Shown: one piece after another, positions 8,766-18,084 of the stretch
Position numbering within the stretch: position 1 is the stretch's first letter
Layout of the letters: each line of letters begins with the position of its first letter
From: Rhodophyticola porphyridii
Lineage (GTDB): Bacteria > Pseudomonadota > Alphaproteobacteria > Rhodobacterales > Rhodobacteraceae
Direction of reading: 5' to 3'
DNA: 64,000 nt
NCBI RefSeq assembly: GCF_003688285.1
Contig: NZ_RCNT01000007.1
Span: 186,001-250,000, forward strand
Translations under genes and position numbers: made by a program
The notes under the pieces: model-generated
What the model was told of the DNA's origin: nothing
What the model saw: the letters and a program-made list of their open reading frames with translations, nothing else
The model's database searches: none

Positions 8766-8780
8766 AAAAACCCGGTTTTT
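8766..8780. promoter_or_regulatory. AT-rich palindrome upstream of the liv-type operon
   Basis: AAAAACC, one C, then GGTTTTT forms a perfect 15-base palindrome in the 205-base divergent gap between the sugar dehydrogenase and the ABC operon. It could be an operator; no matching regulator is encoded nearby. Confidence 0.3.
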
Positions 8781-8889
8781 CCCCTGTTTTCCGCATGCTG
8801 AGCGGCATAATTGCCTCTTTTCAATCCGTTTTGGCCGGACTAACCTTCCACGCATGACGGATCACCGCGATCCATACAGGGAGAAAACA

Positions 8890-10074
8890 ATGAAAAAGCT
8901 TCTGCTGGCCTCAACGGCCACTGCTGTCATGTCAACCGCCGCATATGCCGACTCCGTAACGCTTGGCGTGATTGTGGGCTTTACCGGCCCGATTGAATCG
9001 CTTGCCCCCGCCATGGCCGACGGAGCCGAAATGGCGATGGCCGAGGTCACCGAAAGCGGCAATCTGCTGGATGGTATGAGCGTCACATCGGTCCGTGCGG
9101 ACAGCACCTGCATCGACAGCGCCGCCGCCCAGGCCGCAGCCGAGCGGCTGATCACCGCAGATGGCGTGGACGGGATCGTGGGGGCCGATTGCTCGGGCGT
9201 CACCACGTCGATCCTATCCAATGTTGCGGTGCCGAACGGCATGGTCATGGTCTCGCCATCCGCCACCTCGCCCGCACTGTCGAGCATCGAGGACAGCGGC
9301 CTGTTCTTCCGCACCGCCCCCTCCGATGCGCGTCAGGGTCAGGTGATGACGGATGTGATCATGGATCGCGGTATCTCCGAGGTCGCCGTGACCTATACCA
9401 ACAACGACTACGGCCAGGGCCTCGCCGACAGTTTCGCCGCCGCCTTCGAAGCGGCGGGCGGCACGGTGACGCTGGTCTCCGCTCATGAAGACGGCCGCGC
9501 CGATTACTCGGCCGAAGTGGGCTCGCTCGCCTCCGCCGGCGGTGATGCGCTGGTTGTCGCGGGCTATGTGGATCAGGGCGGCTCCGGCATCGTGCAATCC
9601 GCACTCGACAGCGGCGCGTTTGACACCTTCGTCTTCCCCGACGGGATGGTCAGTCAGGCGCTCACCGATAACTTCGGCAGCGATATCGACGGGTCCTTCG
9701 GCCAGCACCCCGGCACCGACAGCGAAGGTGCCGAGATCTATCATGGCATGGCCGAAGCCGCGGGCTTCGACGGCACCTCGCCCTTCTCCAAGGAAAGCTA
9801 TGACGCCGCGGCCCTGATCATGCTGGCCATGCAGGCGGCAGGCTCCACCGCGCCCGCCGATTATGCGGCCCATATCATGGATGTGGCCAACGCACCGGGC
9901 GAGCCGATCCAGCCCGGCGAGCTTGGCCGTGCTCTGGAACTGCTCGCAGCCGGCGAGGACATCGATTATCAGGGCGCCTCCGCTGTGGAACTGATCGGTC
10001 CGGGTGAAAGCGCGGGCAACTATCGCGAGATCTCGATCGAAGGTGGTGAGATTGTCACGGCCCGGTATCGCTGA
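8890..10074 (+). CDS. Branched-chain amino acid-type ABC substrate-binding protein
   Basis: A 394-residue periplasmic binding protein (Peripla_BP_6 / LivK class) with a signal peptide ending AAYADS. The GVIVGFTGPIESLAPAMADG segment and the long two-lobed layout are typical. It supplies ligand to the LivGFHM-type transporter encoded downstream. The ATG at 8890 follows GGGAGAAAACA; an in-frame ATG at 8854 would add a non-signal-like extension. Related proteins bind branched-chain or other amino acids, amides or aromatic acids, so the ligand is not assigned. Confidence 0.9.
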   Translation: MKKLLLASTATAVMSTAAYADSVTLGVIVGFTGPIESLAPAMADGAEMAMAEVTESGNLLDGMSVTSVRADSTCIDSAAAQAAAERLITADGVDGIVGADCSGVTTSILSNVAVPNGMVMVSPSATSPALSSIEDSGLFFRTAPSDARQGQVMTDVIMDRGISEVAVTYTNNDYGQGLADSFAAAFEAAGGTVTLVSAHEDGRADYSAEVGSLASAGGDALVVAGYVDQGGSGIVQSALDSGAFDTFVFPDGMVSQALTDNFGSDIDGSFGQHPGTDSEGAEIYHGMAEAAGFDGTSPFSKESYDAAALIMLAMQAAGSTAPADYAAHIMDVANAPGEPIQPGELGRALELLAAGEDIDYQGASAVELIGPGESAGNYREISIEGGEIVTARYR

Positions 10075-10101
10075 TTGCCGATGATCTGAAACACATGTAG
10101 G

Positions 10102-10129
10102 AGCAGCCCGGCGTCTGGACCGGGCTGCT
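10102..10129 (+). promoter_or_regulatory. Stem-loop after the liv-type binding-protein gene
   Basis: AGCAGCCCGG (10102-10111) and CCGGGCTGCT (10120-10129) form a perfect 10-bp stem with an 8-base loop, in the 77-base gap between the binding-protein and first ATPase genes. Only two T follow, so full termination is unlikely. It probably stabilises or partly terminates the message so that the binding protein is made in excess. Confidence 0.65.
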
Positions 10130-10151
10130 TCATTTGGGGGTATCGAAAAAG

Positions 10152-10931
10152 ATGATCGTCGTTGAAGACGTCCACAAGCATTTCGGCGGGTTCCATGCGG
10201 TCGATGGCGCGACGCTGACCATCGAAACCGGCTCCATCACCGGGCTGGTCGGCCCTAATGGCGCAGGAAAAACCACCCTTTTCAATGTTATCGCAGGCGT
10301 TCTTGAACCCACATCCGGGCGCGTGATCATGGATGGGGAAGACATTACCGGCCTTCCTCCGCATGAGCTTTTTGCACGCGGGCTGTTGCGCACCTTCCAG
10401 ATCGCCCATGAATTCAGTTCGATGACCGTGCGGGAGAACCTGATGATGGTGCCCGGCGGTCAATCCGGCGAAGCGCTCTGGAATGCCTGGTTCGCACGGC
10501 GCCGGATCGCCAGCGAAGAGCGCGCGCTGGCCCGCAAGGCCGATGAAGTGCTGGAATTTCTCACAATCGACCATCTGAGCGACGAAAAAGCAGGCAACCT
10601 GTCCGGCGGGCAGAAAAAACTGCTCGAACTCGGCCGCACGATGATGGTCGATGCCAAGGTCGTTTTTCTGGACGAGGTCGGCGCGGGCGTGAACCGGACG
10701 CTTCTGAACACGATCGGCGATGCGATCCAGCGTCTGAACGCCGAACGGGGCTACACGTTCTGCATGATCGAACATGACATGGATTTTATCGGCCGCCTCT
10801 GTGACCCGGTGATCGTCATGGCCGAAGGGCATGTTCTGGCGAAGGGAACGATCGACGAGATCAAGGCGAACGAGCAGGTGATCGAGGCCTATCTGGGCAC
10901 CGGTCTGAAAAACAAGGCGGCCACTGCATGA
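10152..10931 (+). CDS. livG: ABC transporter ATP-binding protein (LivG type)
   Basis: A cytoplasmic ATPase of about 259 residues with Walker A GPNGAGKTT, signature LSGGQKKLLELGR and Walker B VVFLDEVGAGVN. The Walker B/D-loop proline usual in LivG (LDEP) is valine here, a minor departure. The BCA_ABC-type C-terminal tail (VIEAYLGTG) is present. The ATG at 10152 fits the family start; a TTG 18 bases upstream is a weaker option. Its stop overlaps livF by ATGA. It energises the two permeases encoded downstream. Confidence 0.9.
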   Translation: MIVVEDVHKHFGGFHAVDGATLTIETGSITGLVGPNGAGKTTLFNVIAGVLEPTSGRVIMDGEDITGLPPHELFARGLLRTFQIAHEFSSMTVRENLMMVPGGQSGEALWNAWFARRRIASEERALARKADEVLEFLTIDHLSDEKAGNLSGGQKKLLELGRTMMVDAKVVFLDEVGAGVNRTLLNTIGDAIQRLNAERGYTFCMIEHDMDFIGRLCDPVIVMAEGHVLAKGTIDEIKANEQVIEAYLGTGLKNKAATA

Positions 10932-11758
10932 GCGGATCTCCCTATGAAGACGATCGCGGCAACAAGGACCGCTCGATAACCCGTCCCGCCGCTCCGCGAA
11001 TGGGCGACCCGGTCAAACCCGGCGGCCAGCCCCGCAAGATCGAGGGCGACAATCCGTTTCTGATCGGCCGGGCGATGACCGGCGGCTACGGCTCGGGCGC
11101 GGATATCCTCCATGGCTGCACGATTGCCGTGGAACCGGGTGAAATCGCCGTGATCGTCGGGCCCAACGGAGCCGGCAAGTCCACCGCGATGAAGGCGGTT
11201 TTCGGCATGCTCAACCTGCGTCAGGGCGAGGTGCTTCTGGATGGCGAGGAGATCACCGAACTGACGCCGCAGTCCCGTGTGGGCAAGGGCATGGGCTTCG
11301 TGCCGCAGACATCGAACATCTTCACCTCGCTCACCGTGGAAGAAAACCTTGAAATGGGCGCCTTCATCCGGCGTGACGATATCTCGGGCACCATGGCACA
11401 GGTGTATGACCTGTTTCCGATCCTGAAGGAAAAACGCAATCAGGCCGCGGGCGAGTTGTCCGGCGGGCAGCGCCAGCAGGTCGCCGTGGGTCGGGCCCTG
11501 ATGACCAAACCCAAGGTGCTGATGCTGGATGAACCGACGGCGGGGGTCTCTCCGATCGTGATGGACGAGCTGTTCGACCGGATCATCGAGGTGGCGCGTA
11601 CCGGCATTCCGATCCTGATGGTCGAACAGAACGCAAGACAGGCGCTGGCGATTGCCGACAAGGGCTATGTTCTGGTCCAGGGGCGCAACGCCTTCAGCGG
11701 CACCGGCGCGGAATTGCTGGCCGACCCAGAGGTCCGCAAGAGCTTCCTGGGGGGCTGA
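10928..11758 (+). CDS. livF: ABC transporter ATP-binding protein (LivF type) with N-terminal extension
   Basis: A 276-residue ATPase with Walker A GPNGAGKSTAMKA, signature LSGGQRQQVAVGRAL and Walker B VLMLDEPTAG, all in LivF order. It carries about 40 extra hydrophilic residues before the usual start (SGSPYEDDRGNKDRS and following), so it is longer than the usual ~235 residues. The ATGA overlap with livG supports the upstream start, although an internal start would restore the normal length. It partners LivG in the transporter. Confidence 0.88.
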   Translation: MSGSPYEDDRGNKDRSITRPAAPRMGDPVKPGGQPRKIEGDNPFLIGRAMTGGYGSGADILHGCTIAVEPGEIAVIVGPNGAGKSTAMKAVFGMLNLRQGEVLLDGEEITELTPQSRVGKGMGFVPQTSNIFTSLTVEENLEMGAFIRRDDISGTMAQVYDLFPILKEKRNQAAGELSGGQRQQVAVGRALMTKPKVLMLDEPTAGVSPIVMDELFDRIIEVARTGIPILMVEQNARQALAIADKGYVLVQGRNAFSGTGAELLADPEVRKSFLGG

Positions 11759-11761
11759 GGC

Positions 11762-12139
11762 GTGCGGGCCGGATACATCGTTCTTATGACGGGTGTGGGC
11801 CTTTCGCTGGCCGGCACCGAGGCCAATGCCGAACCCTGGGCCTGCGAATTCACGGTTGAATGCGTCGCCGGCGAGCCCTGCGACGCCGCCGCCTACCAGA
11901 TCACGATCCTGGCTGCCGATCATGAGGGGCGGCTCTTTCTGTCCAGCGTCGTCGGCGACGCGCCGATCACCCGGCTCAATCCGGACGCGGCCCCGCCGGT
12001 CAGCTATGCCAGCGCCGGGCGGAACGGTTTGGCGGAAATGATCACGATCGAGGCCGACAGTACCGCGCTGATGACGGCGCATATCTTCGATGGCAGCCCG
12101 ATGGCCGTCACCTATTTCGGAACATGTGAGGCTCTTTAG
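11762..12139 (+). CDS. Small secreted protein of unknown function inside the liv-type operon
   Basis: A 125-residue protein, not recognised, with a clear signal peptide (GYIVLMTGVGLSLAGTEANA) and two early cysteines within the mature part (ACEFTVEC) plus two more (EPC and a C near the end). The mature protein looks like a small beta-rich periplasmic domain. The GTG start lies 3 bases after the livF stop, and livH begins 4 bases after its stop, so it is clearly part of the operon. A transport-accessory or unrelated passenger role are both possible; nothing in the sequence decides. Confidence 0.7.
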   Translation: MRAGYIVLMTGVGLSLAGTEANAEPWACEFTVECVAGEPCDAAAYQITILAADHEGRLFLSSVVGDAPITRLNPDAAPPVSYASAGRNGLAEMITIEADSTALMTAHIFDGSPMAVTYFGTCEAL

Positions 12140-12143
12140 AGAC

Positions 12144-13154
12144 ATGGATTTCCTGAACGCGCTGGTTACCCTGCTTAACTTCGTCATCATCCCGGCCACG
12201 GCCTACGGGGCGCAGCTTGCGCTCGGCGCGTTGGGTGTGACGCTGATCTACGGCATCCTGCGGTTTTCCAACTTCGCCCATGGCGACACCATGGCCTTTG
12301 GCGCGATGGTCACCATTCTGGTCACCTGGTTTCTGCAGGGGGCGGGCGTGTCTCTCGGGCCGTTGCCCACGGCGCTTCTGGCGCTTCCGGTGGGCATCGC
12401 CGCGACCGGGCTTCTGCTGATCGGGACGGACCGGGCGGTCTATCGCTTCTACAGGGCGCAAAAGGCGAAACCGGTGATCTATGTGATCGCCTCTCTGGGT
12501 GTCATGTTCATCATGAACGGGATCGTGCGCTTCATCATCGGCGTCGACGATCAGCGCTTTGCCGACGGGGAGCGGTTCATCATCTCCGCCCGCACCTTCC
12601 GCGAGATGACTGGGCTGGAAGAGGGGCTCGCGTTCCGCACAAGTCAGGGCATCACCATTGTTGTCGCGATCATCGCGGTGGCACTGCTGTTCTGGTTCCT
12701 GAACCGTACCCGCACCGGCAAGTCCATGCGCGCCTTTTCAGACAACGAGGATCTGGCCTTGCTGTCGGGCATCAACCCGGAACGGGTGGTGCTGTATACC
12801 TGGCTGATTGTTGCCGCACTGGCGACGACGGCGGGTGTGCTTTACGGGCTCGACAAGAGCTTCAAGCCCTTCACTTATTTCCAGCTTCTGCTGCCGATAT
12901 TCGCCTCGGCCATTGTCGGCGGGCTCGGCAATCCGCTTGGCGCGATTCTGGGCGGGTTCGTAATCGCGTTTTCCGAGATCACGGTCACCTATGCCTTCCG
13001 CCGCGTGGTGAGCTATCTGGCCCCGGAAAGCTGGCAGCCGGACGGTCTGTTGCAGCTTCTGTCCACCGATTACAAATTCGCGGTCAGCTTCGCGATCCTG
13101 CTGATCGTGCTCCTGTTCCGACCGACCGGCATCATGAAGGGCAAATCGATATGA
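12144..13154 (+). CDS. livH: Branched-chain amino acid-type ABC permease (LivH type)
   Basis: A 336-residue inner-membrane protein with about eight hydrophobic helices. LivH landmarks include the early GVTLIYGILRFSNFAHGD segment, a central RTGKSMRAFSDNEDLALLSG loop that contacts the ATPase, and FASAIVGGLGNPLGAILGG near the end. The ATG at 12144 is used; a longer frame starting at 12090 has no family support. Its stop overlaps livM by ATGA. With livM it forms the translocation path. Confidence 0.9.
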   Translation: MDFLNALVTLLNFVIIPATAYGAQLALGALGVTLIYGILRFSNFAHGDTMAFGAMVTILVTWFLQGAGVSLGPLPTALLALPVGIAATGLLLIGTDRAVYRFYRAQKAKPVIYVIASLGVMFIMNGIVRFIIGVDDQRFADGERFIISARTFREMTGLEEGLAFRTSQGITIVVAIIAVALLFWFLNRTRTGKSMRAFSDNEDLALLSGINPERVVLYTWLIVAALATTAGVLYGLDKSFKPFTYFQLLLPIFASAIVGGLGNPLGAILGGFVIAFSEITVTYAFRRVVSYLAPESWQPDGLLQLLSTDYKFAVSFAILLIVLLFRPTGIMKGKSI

Positions 13155-14458
13155 AAACGATGCAGCCGAAACATGTGCTTTTGTTCGTTCTGGTGGGCGC
13201 GCTCTTCATCGGGACGGGGTTCGTTCAATCGTGGAATACCGCGCTGACGATTTTCAACATGGGGCTGGTATCGGCTATCATGGCGCTCGGCGTGAACATG
13301 CAATGGGGCTATGCGGGCCTGTTCAATGTCGGCGTCATGGGGTTTGTGGCGCTTGGCGGCCTCGCCGCGGTTCTCGTTTCCATGCCTCCGGTGGAAGGCG
13401 CATGGGCGGCCGGCGGGGTACAGGTACTTCTCGGTCTCGTATTGGGGGCGGCAACCATCGTCGGCGCGATCCTCGTCTGGGGCCGGATGCGACCCGGACG
13501 CATGCGCGGGATTGTCATCCTGATCATTCTGGTCGCGGGCTTCTTCATTTTCCGCGCAGTGTTCGATGCAGGCGTGGCCCGGGTTGAAAGCGTCGATCCG
13601 GCGCTGACTGGGTATCTGGGCGGCCTGGGCCTGCCGGTCGTCCTGTCCTGGCCGGTGGGCGGGCTTCTTGCGGCCGGGGCCGCGTGGATCATCGGGAAAA
13701 CCGCCCTCGGCCTCAGGTCCGACTATCTGGCCATCGCCACACTCGGCATCGCCGAAATTGTCATCGCCGTTCTGAAAAACGAAGACTGGCTGGCGCGTGG
13801 GGTGAAGAACGTGACCGGCCTGCCGCGGCCTGTTCCGTTCGAGGTCGATCTCCAGGCCAATGAACGCTTCGTCGAACTCGCCCAAGGCATCGGCGCAGAT
13901 CCGGTCAGCGCCTCGACGATTGCGGTAAAGCTGGCTTATGCCGGGTTATTCATTGTGGTTCTGCTCGCCCTGATCTGGCTGAGCGAGAAGGCCCTGAACT
14001 CCCCATGGGGCCGGATGATGCGGGCGATCCGCGACAACGAGATTTCCGCCTCGGCCATGGGCAAGAACGTCAAGGCGCGACATTTGCAGATCTTCATTCT
14101 TGGCTCGGCCGTCTGTGGACTGGCCGGGGCTATGATGACAACGCTGGACGGCCAGCTTGTGCCCGGCACCTACCAGCCGCTTCGCTTCACCTTCCTGATC
14201 TGGGTGATGGTGATCGTCGGCGGTTCCGGCAACAACTGGGGCGCGGTTCTGGGCGGTTTCCTTGTCTGGTGGCTGTGGATTCAGGTTGAACCGATCGGCC
14301 TGATGCTGATGCAAGGCATTACTGCGGGTATGGCGGAAGACAGCGCCCTGCGTGACCACCTGCTCGATTCGGCGGCCCACATGCGGCTGCTGACCATGGG
14401 GCTTATCCTGCTGCTGGTCCTGCGCTTCAGCCCGCGCGGATTGATCCCGGAACGCTGA
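13151..14458 (+). CDS. livM: Branched-chain amino acid-type ABC permease (LivM type), long form
   Basis: A 435-residue permease with the LivM landmarks NMQWGYAGLFNVGVMGFVALGG (18 residues of it suffice: WGYAGLFNVGVMGFVALG), ALGLRSDYLAIATLGIAE and SPWGRMMRAIRDNEISASAMG. It is about 100 residues longer than a minimal LivM because of extra hydrophobic segments at residues about 80-160 (GVQVLLGLVLGAATIVGAI and the following helices). It closes the operon and converges on the enoyl-CoA hydratase gene. The 137-base gap after it has GC-rich hairpins but no T run. Confidence 0.88.
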   Translation: MKTMQPKHVLLFVLVGALFIGTGFVQSWNTALTIFNMGLVSAIMALGVNMQWGYAGLFNVGVMGFVALGGLAAVLVSMPPVEGAWAAGGVQVLLGLVLGAATIVGAILVWGRMRPGRMRGIVILIILVAGFFIFRAVFDAGVARVESVDPALTGYLGGLGLPVVLSWPVGGLLAAGAAWIIGKTALGLRSDYLAIATLGIAEIVIAVLKNEDWLARGVKNVTGLPRPVPFEVDLQANERFVELAQGIGADPVSASTIAVKLAYAGLFIVVLLALIWLSEKALNSPWGRMMRAIRDNEISASAMGKNVKARHLQIFILGSAVCGLAGAMMTTLDGQLVPGTYQPLRFTFLIWVMVIVGGSGNNWGAVLGGFLVWWLWIQVEPIGLMLMQGITAGMAEDSALRDHLLDSAAHMRLLTMGLILLLVLRFSPRGLIPER

Positions 14459-14595
14459 GCGATACGCACGGGCGGCACACCCGTCCACGGTGGCCCCTGG
14501 CGGGGCCATATGCGGAGCGTTCCCTGGCAAAGATGATGGTGTGATGACATGGGTCGGGCCATTCCGGCCCGTACCCGGCGGGGCCCGGCTGGCGC

Positions 14596-15372
14596 TCAGC
14601 GCCCTTCGAAGCGGGCGGGCCGTTTTTCGAGAAAGGCCATGACCCCCTCCTTGAAGTCACGGGTGCGGCCACAATCGCCCTGAAGCTTTCCTTCAAGCTT
14701 CAGTTGCTCGGCCATCGTATTGCCAAAGCTCGCCTGCATCGCCTCCTTCACCTTTGCATAGGCAACGGTGGGGCCTTTTGCCAGATGCGCGGCCCGGCCG
14801 CGCCAGTGCCCGGCGAATTCCGCGTCCGGCACCGCCTCCCAGATCATGCCCCAATCCGCAGCTTGCTCGGCGGTGATCTTGTCGGCAAACAGGGCCGCGC
14901 CCATGGCGCGGGCCATCCCGATCTGGCGCGGCAGCACATAGGTGCCGCCCGCATCCGGGATCAGACCGATCCGGCTGAACGCCTGAATGAAGCTGGCGCT
15001 ATGGCAGGCAATGACCACATCCGCGGCGAGTGCCAGATTGGCCCCCGCGCCCGCGGCCGTGCCGTTCACGGCGGACATCGTGGGAACAGGGCAATCGACG
15101 ATCGCCATCAGCATCGGGATGTATTCGTCGCGCAGCGTCCGTTCGAGATTGATGTCGCCCACATTGGTTCGGTCGCCCAGATCCTGCCCGGAACAGAATG
15201 CCCGGCCCTCACCCGTCAGCACGACCACCCGCGCCTCGCGCCCCGCATTTCCGACCGCATGGGTGATTTCGGCCCGCATCTGGGTGTTGAGCGCGTTCAT
15301 CACATCGGGACGGCGCAGGGTGACCGTCGCGATATCATCGGCAATGTCGAGGGTGATGGTTTCGTAAATCAT
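14596..15372 (-). CDS. Enoyl-CoA hydratase/isomerase family protein (PaaG-like)
   Basis: A 258-residue crotonase-fold protein. RRPDVMNALNTQM, the oxyanion-hole segment CSGQDLGDR and AAGAGANLALAADVVIA are typical, and IGLIPDAGGTYVLPR carries the aspartate found in PaaG-type epoxy-phenylacetyl-CoA isomerases where hydratases have glutamate. The start at 15372 follows GGAGACCTCC. It lies 73 bases after ccmH on the same strand. No other phenylacetate gene is nearby, so PaaG itself is only one possibility. Confidence 0.82.
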   Translation of the reverse strand: MIYETITLDIADDIATVTLRRPDVMNALNTQMRAEITHAVGNAGREARVVVLTGEGRAFCSGQDLGDRTNVGDINLERTLRDEYIPMLMAIVDCPVPTMSAVNGTAAGAGANLALAADVVIACHSASFIQAFSRIGLIPDAGGTYVLPRQIGMARAMGAALFADKITAEQAADWGMIWEAVPDAEFAGHWRGRAAHLAKGPTVAYAKVKEAMQASFGNTMAEQLKLEGKLQGDCGRTRDFKEGVMAFLEKRPARFEGR

Positions 15373-15445
15373 GGAGGTCTCCGCTGTCCCTGTTCCGGGG
15401 CGGACCATATCAAACCGATCAGTTCAGGAAAGCGGAAACGCGGCG

Positions 15446-15904
15446 TCAGTCCTTCATTATCTCCGCCAGACGCATGGCCTCCGCATCGCTGAGCGCGTCC
15501 TCATCCGGCGCGGTGGCGTGATGGCGGCGGCGCACATAGCTTGCGGCGAGACCCAGACCGACCAGCAGGATCGCGGGACCCGCAAGCCAGAGGATCAGTG
15601 TGGAGCCGCGGGCGGGCGGATTGAGCAGCACATATTCGCCATAGCGATCCACCACGAACTCGATCACCTCTTCATCGGTGTCGCCTTCGACCAGTCTTTC
15701 ACGCACCAGAAGACGCAGATCGCGGGCCAGTTCGGCATTGCTTTCGTCGATGCTTTCATTGCGGCAAACAAGACAGCGCAGCCCGGTCGAGATATCACGG
15801 GCGCGTTCTTCGAGAACCGGATCGTCAAGGATCTCGTCTGGCTTCACCGCCAGAGCGGCACCCGGCAGGATCAGGGCGAGGGACAGGACCAGAGCACGGA
15901 TCAT
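15446..15904 (-). CDS. ccmH: Cytochrome c maturation protein CcmH
   Basis: A 152-residue membrane-anchored thiol protein with a signal peptide, the redox motif LRCLVCRNES at about residue 40, a C-terminal transmembrane helix (LWLAGPAILLVGLGLAA) and a short cytoplasmic tail. It reduces the apocytochrome c CxxCH thiols before heme attachment by CcmF. The start at 15904 overlaps the ccmF stop by four bases (ATGA), so it is translated with ccmF. The length is that of the short CcmH type, without the TPR domain that would be CcmI. Confidence 0.92.
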   Translation of the reverse strand: MIRALVLSLALILPGAALAVKPDEILDDPVLEERARDISTGLRCLVCRNESIDESNAELARDLRLLVRERLVEGDTDEEVIEFVVDRYGEYVLLNPPARGSTLILWLAGPAILLVGLGLAASYVRRRHHATAPDEDALSDAEAMRLAEIMKD

Positions 15905-17880
15905 TCTGCCGGCACCCCGCCCGACGGAACCCGCGCCTTGGCCGCACCGGCCGCCACGCGATAGCGGCGGTCCGACAGCGACAGGAACCCGCCAAGCGCC
16001 ATGATGATGGCACCGCCCCAGATCCAGTTTGCGAAGGGTTTGATGTAGGTGCGGACCGCCCATCCGCCGTTATCCTGCGGGTCGCCGATGACGACGTAGA
16101 CGTCGCGGGTGAAGCCGTTGTTGATACCGGCTTCGGTGGTCGGCATGCCGGCGACCGGGTAGATCCGGCGCTCCGGATAAAGCAAGTCAAGAAGCCGGCC
16201 ATGGTCGGTGACGGAAATCGTGGCCATGGTCGAGAAGTAATTCGGCCCCTCGACCCGGCGCACCTCCACCAGCTCGACTTCATAGGCGCCCACCTGATAG
16301 GGCTGCCCCTCCTGCGCGACGCGAATGTCCTCGATCTGGTAGGTGGTCAGCGCCGCAATCCCGAACAATGTGATGCCAAAGCCGGCATGCGCGACGGCCT
16401 TGCCCCAATCGGCGCGCGGCAGACGGGTCAGGCGGCCGAGCCGGTTGCCGATCTCGCCGCGCCCGGTACGCGACCACAGATCTACCGCAGCCCCGGCGAC
16501 AAGCCAGACGGACAGGCCAATCGCGAGCGGCCCGATGGCCGATGATCCGGTGAACATCGCATAGCTCAGAAGCGTCGCCGCGATGGCCAGAACGGCGGCG
16601 CCGACAAGCGGTTTCATCGCGCGACCGATCCGACCCCGCTTCCAGGGCAGCATCGCGCCGATCGGCAGGGCCACGGCCAGACCGATAACAAAGGGTGTGA
16701 AGGCCGCGTTGAAGAAGGGCGGGCCGACCGAAAGCGTTCGGCCGAAGAACATGTCGGCGATCAGCGGCCAGATTGTCCCGATGAAGACCACGAAGCAGGA
16801 GACCGCAAGCAGCAGGTTGTTCACCACCAGCGCGCTTTCGCGGGAGACGGTAGAGAAAACGCCCTTGGCCTCCATGATGCCCGCGCGGAACGCGAAGAGA
16901 AGCAGCGCGCCGCCCATGAAGATCGTCAGGATCGCCAGAATATAGACCCCCCGCTCAGGATCGTTCGCGAAGGCGTGCACCGAGGTCAGGACGCCAGAGC
17001 GGACGATGAACGTGCCGATCAGCGAGAAGCCGAAGGCCAGAATCGCCAGCAGGATTGTCCAGCTTTTCAGGGCCTCGCGTTTTTCGACGACGATGGCGGA
17101 ATGCAGAAGCGCCGCGGAGATCAGCCAGGGCATGAAGCTGGCGTTTTCCACCGGATCCCAGAACCAGAAACCACCCCAGCCAAGCTCGTAATAGGCCCAC
17201 CAGGAGCCAAGTCCGATGCCGATGGTCAGGAAGACCCATGCCGCCAGCGTCCACGGACGGACCCACCGGCCCCAGGCCGCATCGACGCGGCCCTCGATCA
17301 GCGCGGCAACGGCGAAGGAGAATGCCATGGAGAGGCCGACATAGCCGAGATAGAGGAACGGCGGATGGAAGGCCAGACCGGGATCCTGCAAGAGCGGGTT
17401 CAGATCCTGGCCGTTGAATGGCGGAATCTCCATCCGCAGGAACGGGTTCGAGGTGAAGAGAATGAAGGCGAAGAACGCGACCGCCACGGAGGATTGCACC
17501 GCCAGCACACGGGCGCGCAATGTCGGCGGCAGATTGCCCCCGAACCACGCGGCCATCGCACCGAACAGGGTCAGGATCAGCACCCACAGAAGCAGCGAAC
17601 CTTCGTGGTTTCCCCAGACCCCGGTGATCTTGTAGATCATCGGTTTCAGTGTGTGGGAGTTGTTGACCACCAGACTGAGCGAGAAATCCGATGTGACGAA
17701 GGCATAGGTCAGCGCCCCGAAACTAACGGCTGTCAGCGCGAACTGAGCGGTTGCCGCGGGGGAGGCCACGGCCATCCAGCCCGCCTGCCCGCGCGCGGCG
17801 CCGATCATCGGCACGATCATCTGAAAGATCGCGACCATGAAGGCCAGGATCAGGGCGAAATGTCCGAGTTCTACAATCAT
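15901..17880 (-). CDS. ccmF: Heme lyase CcmF
   Basis: A 659-residue polytopic protein, normal for CcmF. It carries the heme-binding tryptophan-rich motif WGGFWFWDPVENASF in an otherwise helical layout (about 15 segments), with the conserved WGNHEGSLLLWVL and NPFLRMEIPPFNGQDLNP segments. It transfers heme from CcmE to apocytochrome c in the periplasm. CcmH follows at once; ccmABCDEG are not in the window, so the maturation genes are split. The start at 17880 lies 204 bases after the HerA-like gene, and the gap between holds nothing recognisable. Confidence 0.93.
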   Translation of the reverse strand: MIVELGHFALILAFMVAIFQMIVPMIGAARGQAGWMAVASPAATAQFALTAVSFGALTYAFVTSDFSLSLVVNNSHTLKPMIYKITGVWGNHEGSLLLWVLILTLFGAMAAWFGGNLPPTLRARVLAVQSSVAVAFFAFILFTSNPFLRMEIPPFNGQDLNPLLQDPGLAFHPPFLYLGYVGLSMAFSFAVAALIEGRVDAAWGRWVRPWTLAAWVFLTIGIGLGSWWAYYELGWGGFWFWDPVENASFMPWLISAALLHSAIVVEKREALKSWTILLAILAFGFSLIGTFIVRSGVLTSVHAFANDPERGVYILAILTIFMGGALLLFAFRAGIMEAKGVFSTVSRESALVVNNLLLAVSCFVVFIGTIWPLIADMFFGRTLSVGPPFFNAAFTPFVIGLAVALPIGAMLPWKRGRIGRAMKPLVGAAVLAIAATLLSYAMFTGSSAIGPLAIGLSVWLVAGAAVDLWSRTGRGEIGNRLGRLTRLPRADWGKAVAHAGFGITLFGIAALTTYQIEDIRVAQEGQPYQVGAYEVELVEVRRVEGPNYFSTMATISVTDHGRLLDLLYPERRIYPVAGMPTTEAGINNGFTRDVYVVIGDPQDNGGWAVRTYIKPFANWIWGGAIIMALGGFLSLSDRRYRVAAGAAKARVPSGGVPAE

Positions 17881-18084
17881 GTCTCTACCTTAGGCCTCCG
17901 CACGCCGTTGCGCCAATAGATAGTATGTTGAGATCACATAGGATTGTGCATTGATGTCGCGGGGGGTGAGCTGCGCCACATGCCACACTCTCCATCACCG
18001 CGGTTTGCCTGGCCTGATTGCGCCGGCACGCCAAAGGCCGGGGCGAACGGTCGCAGGCGGCGGCGACGACGACGCCCGCCCGAC

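Noticed and set aside
10889-12199. A 436-codon open frame on the minus strand
   Set aside because: Antisense to livF and the small secreted-protein gene; no family motifs.
14488-14511. A GC-rich hairpin (TGGCCCC/GGGGCCA) after livM as a terminator
   Set aside because: No T run follows in either direction, and short GC repeats are common in this sequence by chance.
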